Shown: positions 34,504 to 40,371 of the stretch, piece by piece
How positions within the stretch are numbered: position 1 is the stretch's first letter
Layout: each line of letters begins with the position of its first letter
The notes under the pieces: model-generated
What the model saw: the letters and a program-made list of their open reading frames with translations, nothing else
Told to the model about the DNA's origin: nothing
Database searches by the model: none
Made by a program: the position numbers and the translations under genes
Source of the DNA: JAJYSO01 sp964579505
Lineage (GTDB): Bacteria; Bacteroidota; Bacteroidia; Flavobacteriales; Flavobacteriaceae
Assembly (NCBI GenBank): GCA_964579505.1
Contig: CAZOGC010000019.1
Location: 1 to 40,371, forward strand
DNA: 40,371 nt
Direction: 5' to 3'

Positions 34504-35460
34504 CTACTCACTAATAGCTTTTACGATACGTTTAGCGTGAATCAGTGAATTTTCAATCAGTAGGTTGTGTGTATGTGCTCCGGCACAAATCACACCAGCC
34601 AGATAAATCCCTTTTTGATTGGTTTCCATGGTCTCGGGATTAAAATAAGGTTTTTGTTCTTCGTCTTCAGAAATTTTGATTCCCATTTCCTTTAAAAAGG
34701 TGTAGTTAGGTCGATACCCGGTGAGGGCTAAGACAAAATCGTTTTTTATAGTTTCTACCGCACCAGAAGCTCGTTTTACAACTACTTCTGTGGGGTGTAT
34801 CGCTAGTATTTTGGTATTAAAGAGTGCCTTAATACTTCCTTCTTTAATCCTATTTTTAATATCAGGACGAACCCAATATTTTACACGGGTACCAATATCG
34901 TCTCCGCGAACAACCATCGTAACGTCGCCTCCTTTTCGATAAATTTCTAGCGCCGCATCTGAAGCAGAATTACTAGCCCCAACAACAACTACTTTTTGTT
35001 GGTAGAAATAATGCGGATTGTCATAATAATGAAAAACCTTAGGCAGGTCTTCTCCTGTCACATTAATGCGGTGTGGAATGCCGTAAAAACCGGTGGCTAC
35101 AACAATGTTTTTGGTCTGATAATTGGCTTTAGAAGTCTGCACAGAAAAACCGTTCGTTGTGCGTTGTACGGTCATAACTTCTTCAAATAGGTGAATGTTG
35201 AGTTGATTTGTGCTAGCTACTTTTCTAAAATATTCTAGGCCTTCGTTGCGGGTGGGTTTAGGATGAATACTAGGAAAGGGAATGCCGTCTATTTCTAGTT
35301 TCTCAGAAGTAGAAAAGAAACGCATGTTGGCCGGAAAATGAAAGATAGAGTTTACCAACGTTCCTTTTTCAACTACAATATAGTTAAGTTTTTTCTTCTT
35401 AGCTTCTAGAGCCGTGGCAATACCGACTGGTCCACCACCAATAATCAATACATCAAACAT
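34504..35460 (-). CDS. ypdA: YpdA family flavoprotein (putative bacillithiol disulfide reductase)
   Basis: A 318-residue pyridine nucleotide-disulfide oxidoreductase-like protein with FAD motif IIGGGPVG near the N-terminus, a NAD(P)H motif VVVVGASNSASDAALE (about 155-170) and a C-terminal GIYLAGVICAGAHTHNLLIENS. It lacks the CXXC redox pair of thioredoxin reductases, which is typical of YpdA/Bdr. In Firmicutes YpdA reduces oxidised bacillithiol; many Bacteroidetes also make bacillithiol, so that role is plausible here. It lies 37 bp after rpe on the same strand. Confidence 0.88.
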   Translation of the reverse strand: MFDVLIIGGGPVGIATALEAKKKKLNYIVVEKGTLVNSIFHFPANMRFFSTSEKLEIDGIPFPSIHPKPTRNEGLEYFRKVASTNQLNIHLFEEVMTVQRTTNGFSVQTSKANYQTKNIVVATGFYGIPHRINVTGEDLPKVFHYYDNPHYFYQQKVVVVGASNSASDAALEIYRKGGDVTMVVRGDDIGTRVKYWVRPDIKNRIKEGSIKALFNTKILAIHPTEVVVKRASGAVETIKNDFVLALTGYRPNYTFLKEMGIKISEDEEQKPYFNPETMETNQKGIYLAGVICAGAHTHNLLIENSLIHAKRIVKAISE

Positions 35461-35497
35461 TTCTTCTCTTTAAATACTTATGGGTGCTAAAACGGTG

Positions 35498-36157
35498 TTA
35501 TTCATTAGCTAGATCAGACAACTGTTGAATGGTAGCGGTAGGATTTTCAGTTTTGAATACGGCGCTTCCGGCTACAAAAATATCAGCACCGGCATCAGCT
35601 AGTTGTTGAATATTTTGGGCATTTACGCCTCCATCTACCTCTATTTTAGTTTGCGCATTGTTGTCTATAATTAACTCTTTAAGCTGCCGTACTTTTTTAT
35701 AGGTATTTTTTATAAATTTTTGGCCGCCAAACCCGGGATTTACACTCATAATCAATACCACATCAATATCATTAATAATGTCTTCGAGTAGCATTACATT
35801 TGTGTGAGGGTTTAAAGCCACTCCAGCTTTCATATTGGCTTGTTTAATGGCTTGCAAGGTACGGTGTAGATGAGTAGAAGCCTCGTAATGAACGGTTAGA
35901 ATTTGTGAACCTAGATCGGCAAAAGTTTCGATATATCGTTCGGGTTCTACAATCATTAAATGTACGTCAAGTGGTTTTTGTGCATGTTTGCCAATAGCTT
36001 TTAAAACCGGCATCCCGTATGAGATATTGGGCACAAAAACACCGTCCATAATGTCTATGTGAAACCAATCGGCGGCGCTTTGGTTTACCATTTCTACGTC
36101 GCGTTGCATATTGCCAAAATCGGCAGCTAGCATAGAGGGGGCAATGAGTTTGCTCAT
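35498..36157 (-). CDS. rpe: Ribulose-phosphate 3-epimerase
   Basis: Rpe interconverts ribulose 5-phosphate and xylulose 5-phosphate in the pentose phosphate pathway. The 219-residue TIM barrel shows the family landmarks: IAPSMLAADFGNM at the N-terminus, DWFHIDIMDGVFVPN, DVHLMIVEPERYI, the MSVNPGFGGQKFI loop and EVDGGVNAQNI with the catalytic Asp. It is followed by ypdA 37 bp downstream and is divergent from the asnA leader. Confidence 0.96.
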   Translation of the reverse strand: MSKLIAPSMLAADFGNMQRDVEMVNQSAADWFHIDIMDGVFVPNISYGMPVLKAIGKHAQKPLDVHLMIVEPERYIETFADLGSQILTVHYEASTHLHRTLQAIKQANMKAGVALNPHTNVMLLEDIINDIDVVLIMSVNPGFGGQKFIKNTYKKVRQLKELIIDNNAQTKIEVDGGVNAQNIQQLADAGADIFVAGSAVFKTENPTATIQQLSDLANE

Positions 36158-36227
36158 GAGTGTAATTTTATGCGAAAATACAAAATAGCCGGATGATAAT
36201 AGGTGTTTTTTAAAAAACGATATAGTG

Positions 36228-36258
36228 TTTGTTTATTTCTAAAAAAGATATACTTTTA
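36228..36258 (+). promoter_or_regulatory. Promoter of the asnA leader transcript
   Basis: TTTG (36228-36231) is followed after a 19-nt spacer by TACTTTTA (36251-36258), a 7-of-8 match to TAnnTTTG. The expected transcription start, near 36264, lies only about 10 nt before the first leader ORF and about 290 nt before asnA. Confidence 0.6.
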
Positions 36259-36274
36259 CCACAACAAACAAACA

Positions 36275-36352
36275 ATGTATTTACAAGCCAATTTTAATTC
36301 TATTAATAATAATCGATTTTTAATCGAAGAGGGGGAGGCTTGCCAAGGATAA
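36275..36352 (+). CDS. Asn-rich leader peptide 1 of the asnA attenuator
   Basis: A 25-codon ORF opens with ATG in an A-rich context (ACAAACAAACA before it). It contains five Asn codons, all AAT, at codons 6, 8, 11, 12 and 13; the core reads NFNSINNNR. A short hairpin (TCGATT 36313-36318, AATCGA 36322-36327) follows the Asn run and could act as the pause hairpin. The ORF ends at TAA 36350-36352, 21 nt before terminator 1. I interpret it as a regulatory peptide whose translation rate reports charged tRNA-Asn. That it is translated is inferred from codon content and position. Confidence 0.75.
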   Translation: MYLQANFNSINNNRFLIEEGEACQG

Positions 36353-36385
36353 CACAAATTTATAAAGATGACTAAAAGCCTTTCC
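36332..36385 (+). promoter_or_regulatory. Antiterminator 1 of the asnA leader
   Basis: GGGGAGGCTT (36332-36341, inside the last codons of leader peptide 1) can pair along its whole length with AAGCCTTTCC (36376-36385), using two G-U pairs. That segment is the 5' arm of terminator 1, so the two structures exclude each other. A ribosome at the leader stop codon would cover the upstream arm; one stalled at the Asn codons would leave it free. Confidence 0.7.
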
Positions 36386-36404
36386 TTTTGGAAGGGCTTT
36401 TTTT
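36374..36404 (+). terminator. Terminator 1 of the asnA leader
   Basis: AAAAGCCTTTCC (36374-36385) pairs with GGAAGGGCTTTT (36390-36401), 12 bp with one U-G pair and a TTTT loop, followed by T residues to 36404. It is a strong intrinsic terminator 150 bp before asnA, with no complete conventional gene ahead of it in the transcript. Confidence 0.85.
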
Positions 36405-36426
36405 ATGGATAGTAAATAAATATCAA

Positions 36427-36483
36427 ATGTTTTACATTCTTTTAAATAATAATGGTAATAATTCTCCACCCAACTCGGGATAA
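36427..36483 (+). CDS. Asn-rich leader peptide 2 of the asnA attenuator
   Basis: An 18-codon ORF encoding MFYILLNNNGNNSPPNSG. Six of 18 residues are Asn: AAT AAT AAT at 36445-36453, AAT AAT at 36457-36462 and AAC at 36472-36474. It ends with TAA at 36481-36483, inside the 5' arm of antiterminator 2. It begins 23 bp after terminator 1, so it is only transcribed when the first attenuator is read through. Its sequence is unrelated to leader 1 apart from the Asn run, which argues against a simple recent duplication. Confidence 0.75.
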   Translation: MFYILLNNNGNNSPPNSG

Positions 36484-36516
36484 GGTCTTTATTGCTTTTA
36501 ACCAGCTCACCTTATC
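36479..36516 (+). promoter_or_regulatory. Antiterminator 2 of the asnA leader
   Basis: GATAAGGT (36479-36486) is a perfect complement of ACCTTATC (36509-36516). The 5' arm contains the stop codon of leader peptide 2; the 3' arm overlaps the 5' arm and loop of terminator 2. The pairing and the terminator are therefore mutually exclusive, as at attenuator 1. Confidence 0.7.
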
Positions 36517-36534
36517 TAAGCGTGGGCTTTTTTT
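36504..36534 (+). terminator. Terminator 2 of the asnA leader
   Basis: AGCTCAC (36504-36510) pairs with GTGGGCT (36522-36528), one U-G pair. The stem continues with CTT/AAG (36511-36513 with 36518-36520) past a bulged C at 36521, and seven T residues follow (36528-36534). It ends 23 bp before the asnA ATG. Confidence 0.75.
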
Positions 36535-36557
36535 ATAAATTAATTCAACAAATCACT

Positions 36558-37580
36558 ATGAAAACTATTGTAAAAACACTTCAAAAACCATTAGAAACAG
36601 AACAAGCAGTCGCCTTGGTAAAAGCCACCTTCAGCACTCAACTCCGAGAGCAACTTCATTTACACAAAATAGAAGCTCCGCTGACCGTATGGGGTGGAAC
36701 GGGCGTAAATGATGATTTAAACGGAGTAGAACAACCGGTAGGCTTTTCTTTAAAAGCTATTGCTGATCAACGGGTAGAAATTGTACAATCGCTAGCTAAG
36801 TGGAAACGACTACGAACAGCAACGTATGATTTGATGCCGGAAGAGGGTATTTTAACCGATATGCGTGCTTTGAGGCCGGATGAAGAATTAACGCCTATTC
36901 ATTCAATTTATGTTGACCAGTGGGACTGGGAGAAGGTAATGTTGCCGGAGCAGCGCCACCTGACCTATTTAGAAGAAACGGTACAAAAAATCTATGCGAG
37001 TATTCTTTATACAGAAACAAAAGTAGCAGAAAATTATCCGGATTTAAAGCCAATCTTACCTTCAAAAATAACATTTGTACATGCTGAAGAGCTATTACAA
37101 CGCTATCCGGATTTATCACCAAAAGAGCGCGAATATAAAATAACACAGCAATATGGAGCGGTATTTATAGTGGGGATTGGAGGTGAGTTGAGCAACGGCG
37201 AGCCACATGATGGTCGAGCACCGGATTATGATGATTGGAGTACACCCAACGCCGCCGGGTTTTATGGATTAAACGGAGATTTGCTCTTGTGGAACCCGGT
37301 TTTACAAAAGGCTTTTGAGGTTTCTTCTATGGGAATTAGAGTAGATGCTGCCGCGCTTTTGCGACAGTTGAAGTTTGCACAAAAAGAAGAACGGAAAACG
37401 TTGTTTTATCACCAACAATTATTACAAGGAATATTGCCACAAACTATTGGAGGAGGGATTGGTCAGTCACGACTCTGTATGTTTCTTTTAAAAAAACAAC
37501 ACATAGGCGAGGTGCAAGTAAGTGTTTGGCCGGAGGTTTTGCGGGAAAAGTGTGCCGCGCAAACGATCAGGCTGTTGTAA
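36558..37580 (+). CDS. asnA: Aspartate-ammonia ligase (asparagine synthetase A)
   Basis: AsnA makes asparagine from aspartate and ammonia with ATP and is related to class II aminoacyl-tRNA synthetases. The start is the ATG at 36558 (MKTIVKTLQKPLETEQA); an upstream TTG frame only reads through terminator 2. The protein has 340 residues, near the usual 330. Family motifs include LTVWGGTGVNDDLNGVEQPV, HSIYVDQWDWEKV, FIVGIGGELSNGEPHDGRAPDYDDW and GGGIGQSRLCMFLL. It is preceded by two Asn-rich leader peptides with terminators, so expression is probably controlled by asparaginyl-tRNA supply. Confidence 0.97.
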   Translation: MKTIVKTLQKPLETEQAVALVKATFSTQLREQLHLHKIEAPLTVWGGTGVNDDLNGVEQPVGFSLKAIADQRVEIVQSLAKWKRLRTATYDLMPEEGILTDMRALRPDEELTPIHSIYVDQWDWEKVMLPEQRHLTYLEETVQKIYASILYTETKVAENYPDLKPILPSKITFVHAEELLQRYPDLSPKEREYKITQQYGAVFIVGIGGELSNGEPHDGRAPDYDDWSTPNAAGFYGLNGDLLLWNPVLQKAFEVSSMGIRVDAAALLRQLKFAQKEERKTLFYHQQLLQGILPQTIGGGIGQSRLCMFLLKKQHIGEVQVSVWPEVLREKCAAQTIRLL

Positions 37581-37678
37581 TATATGATGAAATGGTTGCT
37601 AATAATCCGTTGCAGTTAAGGCGGTTCGCATGATAATCTTTACTTTAGCCGCACAATCTTTTAATTTCGTTTGGCTTT

Positions 37679-38527
37679 ATGAAAAAAAATATGTTAATCG
37701 TCTTTAGCTGCCTTGTTTTGGTAGTAGGTGCCACTTCTTGTATTAATGTGAAAGCACCGGTGTCTGTTAGCGATAGCGGTAATGGAAACCAACTTACTTC
37801 TGAAAAATCTTCCCACAATTTTTTAATGCAAGCAGTTTTGTGGCAACAAAATGCCGCTGAATATCGCGCTTTGTGTTACCAAGCTTTTAACACCGCAAAA
37901 TTTAGACTAGATCAAGCATTGCAACAACGAAAAACAGGCAATAAACCGCCGGCTATTATAACCGATATAGATGAAACGGTATTAAACAATAGTCCGTTTG
38001 AAGCTAAGATGATTTTAGATGATATGGATTATTCGAGTAAAGCGTGGGCGCAATGGACGGGTATGGCGCAGGCCAAAGCAATTCCCGGAGCCATTAAATT
38101 TTTGCAATATGCCCATGCCAAAGGGGTGCAGATTTTTTATGTTTCTAACCGTTCGGTAAGTGCCGAAGAAAGTACACTAAAAAATATGAAAGTACTTGGT
38201 TTTCCGGATGCAAACAAAAAACATTTGTTGTTTAAAAGTGAGACAAGTGCTAAGCAGTCTCGTTTTACAAAGGTTGAAGAAGCACACGAAGTACTTTTGT
38301 TTATGGGTGATAATTTATCGGATTTTACGTCTAAATTTCGCGTGCCTTCAACTCAAAAACGCAATGCTTTAGCGGATCAACTGCAAGATGAATTTGGAAA
38401 GAAATTTATTGTTTTACCCAACCCAATGTATGGCGATTGGGAAACCAAAGGTCTTTTTGAAGGCCGTTACGATTGGACAGAAGCGCAAAAAGATTCTATC
38501 CGAAGAGCCAATTTAAAAGCGTATTAA
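37679..38527 (+). CDS. 5'-nucleotidase, lipoprotein e(P4) family acid phosphatase
   Basis: A 282-residue lipoprotein (lipobox ending at Cys21) with a class B/C HAD phosphatase domain. The DXDXT-type motif is DIDETVLNN with Asp96 as nucleophile and Asp98 as acid/base; later motifs include FYVSNRS and LLFMGDNLSDF with the Mg-binding aspartates. In Haemophilus the e(P4) protein dephosphorylates NMN and other nucleotides at the outer membrane. A role in nucleotide or phosphate scavenging in the periplasm is likely. It is a separate unit 98 bp after asnA. Confidence 0.92.
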   Translation: MKKNMLIVFSCLVLVVGATSCINVKAPVSVSDSGNGNQLTSEKSSHNFLMQAVLWQQNAAEYRALCYQAFNTAKFRLDQALQQRKTGNKPPAIITDIDETVLNNSPFEAKMILDDMDYSSKAWAQWTGMAQAKAIPGAIKFLQYAHAKGVQIFYVSNRSVSAEESTLKNMKVLGFPDANKKHLLFKSETSAKQSRFTKVEEAHEVLLFMGDNLSDFTSKFRVPSTQKRNALADQLQDEFGKKFIVLPNPMYGDWETKGLFEGRYDWTEAQKDSIRRANLKAY

Positions 38528-38688
38528 TACGGAAGTGACATTCAAAATGAACCAATCTTCCTGTTAAAATTACAAATCTCTGCGTTATAAATGCTCGTCA
38601 TAGCTATGGCTATGCCTGTGCTTTTTGCCTTGACCTTTGAAATTTTAACGACAAAATATTTAGTCTATTTTAAAAATCATTTCCGTAT
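38527..38688. repeat. Nested imperfect inverted repeat (about 160 bp)
   Basis: Three concentric arms are visible: ATACGGAAGTGA (38527-38538) with TCATTTCCGTAT (38677-38688), 11 of 12; GTTAAAATTACAAA (38563-38576) with TTTGAAATTTTAAC (38636-38649), 13 of 14; and CATAGC/GCTATG (38599-38604, 38609-38614) at the centre. It fills the gap between the acid phosphatase and the YigZ gene. It could be a palindromic repeat element or a structured RNA; no second copy is in the window. Confidence 0.55.
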
Positions 38689-38693
38689 AACTA

Positions 38694-39302
38694 GTGGACA
38701 AAGATTCGTATAAAACTATTGATCGCCCGGGGGCAGAAACTTTGTATAAAGATAAAGGCAGTAAATTTTTTGGATATGCTTTTCCGGTGAGCTCTGAAAC
38801 CGAAATTGAAGCCGCTTTGGCGCAGGTTAGAGAACAACACCACAAGGCGCGTCATTTTTGTTATGCTTGGCAACTGGGTCAACATTATGAGCAGTATCGC
38901 GCTAACGATGATGGCGAACCTTCTAACTCTGCCGGAATGCCCATTTATGGGCAACTTCAAGCTTTTGAAGTGACAAATATTTTGGTGGTGTCAGTGCGTT
39001 ATTTTGGCGGCGTGAAACTCGGTGTTGGTGGTTTGATTACAGCCTATAAAACTTCTGCTAAATTAGCTTTAGAAGCTGCTGAAATTGTGACTAAAACCAT
39101 TGATGTGGTTTTTAAAATTGCATTTAATTACCCGGAAATGAGTGCGGTAGAAGAAATCTTAAATCGTGAAAATTTGATGGTAACAACGCGTATTCTAAAA
39201 GCAGATTGTCAGATTTTTATTCAAGTACGCCAAAAAGAAGCTGACCGCATCTTTAAGTTGTTTGATAAATTGTATAAAGTAACTATAACGCTTGATGAAT
39301 GA
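38694..39302 (+). CDS. YigZ/IMPACT family protein
   Basis: A 202-residue protein with the N-terminal UPF0029/IMPACT domain (DDGEPSNSAGMPIYGQL and VSVRYFGGVKLGVGGLITAY) and a C-terminal DUF1949-like alpha/beta domain. E. coli YigZ belongs to the same family; its role in translation or proteolysis control is not settled. The start is a GTG at 38694; no in-frame ATG precedes the conserved domain. It starts 6 bp after the end of the nested inverted repeat. Confidence 0.9.
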   Translation: MDKDSYKTIDRPGAETLYKDKGSKFFGYAFPVSSETEIEAALAQVREQHHKARHFCYAWQLGQHYEQYRANDDGEPSNSAGMPIYGQLQAFEVTNILVVSVRYFGGVKLGVGGLITAYKTSAKLALEAAEIVTKTIDVVFKIAFNYPEMSAVEEILNRENLMVTTRILKADCQIFIQVRQKEADRIFKLFDKLYKVTITLDE

Positions 39303-39385
39303 TGATGACCTTTATACTTTAAATGCTGTTTTGAGTGTGAAACTAGTAATTGATTAGTAGCGCCTCTTAATCTTTGTAAAAATAT

Positions 39386-40371
39386 ATGTACAACCCTTTA
39401 GAAAAATATAGAAATACCAAACTCGAACGCTTTGTTCAAACACATAAGCGCTATCTGCCTGTGCTGTTTTTTGTGGGTGGATTTATCTTTGATTCACTCA
39501 CCTTAGGCCGCATTGATCGCGTGTACGATCAGGTGATTCTGTGTTTGTATATGGTCTTGTTAACGCTGTTGGTTTATCTGTTTAATCTACAAGCTAACAA
39601 GCCTTGGAAGTATGCCTTTTTTGAGCGGATAAAAATTTATTTTCCGCTAGCTATTCAGTTCTTTTTCGGGGGACTTTCCAGCGCGTTTGTGGTTTATTTT
39701 TCACGCAGTGTATCGCTGTCTAAAACACTGGTTTTCTTTGTGCTTTTAGTCGGCGTTTTTATAGCCAATGAAGTGTTTAAAAAGCGCATTTCGAATAGAT
39801 ACTTACAATTCGGCATCTATTATTTTATCAACTTTACGTTTTTTATTTTTATGCTTCCGGTGTTCATTAAGCAGATGAATACTTTTGTTTTTATCCTTTC
39901 AGGAATAGTGAGTTTGGGTAGCACTTTAGCTTTACTAATCGCAATCGCTCAAAAAAATCGACACACACTTTCTAAAACAGGTTTACATAAACTATTCGTC
40001 ATTGTTGGGAGCATTTATATTTTGGTTAATGTGGCTTATTTTACCAACATTATTCCCCCGGTTCCTTTGTCGTTAAATACCGGTATAGTTGCTCATCAGG
40101 TTGAACGCGTTGGAACAACTTACAGGGTGACGTATGAGCGTGATAAGTGGTATATGTTTTGGCGCGATAGTCGATTTAAATTTATACACCAACCAGGCGA
40201 ACGCGTTTATGTGTTTGCTTCTGTTTTTGCGCCTACGCAAATTAAAAAGCGCATTTCACACCGGTGGTCGTGGTATAATTCTATTACAAGCGAATGGGAA
40301 GTAGTCGATAATATCAGCTATAAAATTATCGGTGGACGTGACGATGGCTATCGCGGTTATACCTATAAAGA
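39386..40371 (+). CDS. Membrane protein with C-terminal DUF2914 domain (cut by window end)
   Basis: The frame is open from the ATG at 39386 to the last base (328 codons read, no stop). The first 230 residues carry about seven hydrophobic segments (for example YLPVLFFVGGFIFDSLTLG and TFFIFMLPVFIK). The following soluble part contains RVYVFASVFAPTQIKKRISHRW in two pieces and ends with IIGGRDDGYRGYTYK, the DUF2914 signature. The function is unknown. The missing end is probably short, since the DUF2914 motif normally lies near the C-terminus. Confidence 0.82.
   Translation, partial: MYNPLEKYRNTKLERFVQTHKRYLPVLFFVGGFIFDSLTLGRIDRVYDQVILCLYMVLLTLLVYLFNLQANKPWKYAFFERIKIYFPLAIQFFFGGLSSAFVVYFSRSVSLSKTLVFFVLLVGVFIANEVFKKRISNRYLQFGIYYFINFTFFIFMLPVFIKQMNTFVFILSGIVSLGSTLALLIAIAQKNRHTLSKTGLHKLFVIVGSIYILVNVAYFTNIIPPVPLSLNTGIVAHQVERVGTTYRVTYERDKWYMFWRDSRFKFIHQPGERVYVFASVFAPTQIKKRISHRWSWYNSITSEWEVVDNISYKIIGGRDDGYRGYTYK

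Noticed and set aside
36368..36412. A 14-codon ORF starting ATG ACT AAA across terminator 1 of the asnA leader
   Set aside because: Its codons are simply the terminator stem and T tract, it has no Asn bias, and its start is poorly placed. The hairpin explains the sequence better.
36492..36557. N-terminal extension of asnA from an upstream TTG
   Set aside because: The extension reads through terminator 2 and its T tract, and it lacks family similarity. The ATG at 36558 gives the standard AsnA N-terminus.
1..40371. CRISPR array, transposase-bearing IS, prophage or restriction system
   Set aside because: No evenly spaced repeats, Cas, transposase, integrase, phage structural or methylase motifs were seen in any reading frame.

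Overview
The window comes from a low-GC member of the Bacteroidetes, most likely a Flavobacteriia chromosome. The evidence is the gene content (several Bacteroidetes-type S9 peptidases, DUF3332, DUF4136 and DUF5522 proteins, a DUF4369/TlpA-like lipoprotein, long-form urocanate hydratase, YpdA), A-rich start contexts without strong Shine-Dalgarno sites, and several copies of the TAnnTTTG promoter element. I cannot name the genus. Almost all of the sequence is ordinary chromosomal housekeeping DNA. No prophage, insertion sequence with a transposase, CRISPR array or replication origin was seen.

Layout. The first bases are the 3' tail of a 5S rRNA and its terminator. Then follow a DUF3332 lipoprotein (-), comM (+), an AT-rich gap of about 850 bp, an unrecognised protein and pdxH (+), a secreted S9 peptidase (+), ppk1-ppx (+), putP (-) and a thioredoxin-like lipoprotein (-). 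From 14.0 to 14.5 kb lies tRNA-Pro(GGG) with a tiny GIY-YIG nuclease gene wedged against its 5' end. Next come lysS (-), lipB-arsC (+), a DPP4-type S9 peptidase (-), an M16 protease lipoprotein (+), an APC permease (+), a DinB protein (+), a DUF4136 lipoprotein (-), hutU with a small DUF5522 gene (-), a DadA-like oxidoreductase (+), a third S9 peptidase (+), then ligA, ypdA and rpe (all -). The right end holds asnA with a long leader, an e(P4)-type acid phosphatase, a YigZ/IMPACT protein and a membrane protein with a DUF2914 end that runs off the window (all +).

Two regions stand out. (1) The roughly 300-nt leader of asnA (asparagine synthetase A) contains two short ORFs in tandem, both very rich in Asn codons (5 of 25 and 6 of 18 residues). 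Each is followed by an intrinsic terminator, and each terminator has an alternative antiterminator pairing whose 5' arm lies where a ribosome finishing the leader peptide would sit. This is the layout of a double ribosome-mediated transcription attenuator sensing asparaginyl-tRNA. (2) The GIY-YIG gene at tRNA-Pro is bounded by a 17-bp direct repeat of the tRNA 5' end, and its stop codon lies 2 nt before the intact tRNA. The outer tRNA fragment has two strong hairpins in its D-loop and continues with anticodon-stem-like sequence. This looks like a minimal mobile element that enters a tRNA gene and rebuilds its 5' end.

How the genes work together. Three S9 peptidases and an M16 protease suggest an exported peptide-degradation capacity, and putP, the APC permease and hutU are consistent with amino-acid use. 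ppk1-ppx form a polyphosphate synthesis/degradation pair. Much of the rest is single-gene housekeeping. The leader of ppk1 contains two interleaved inverted repeats that could form a pseudoknot next to its start codon.
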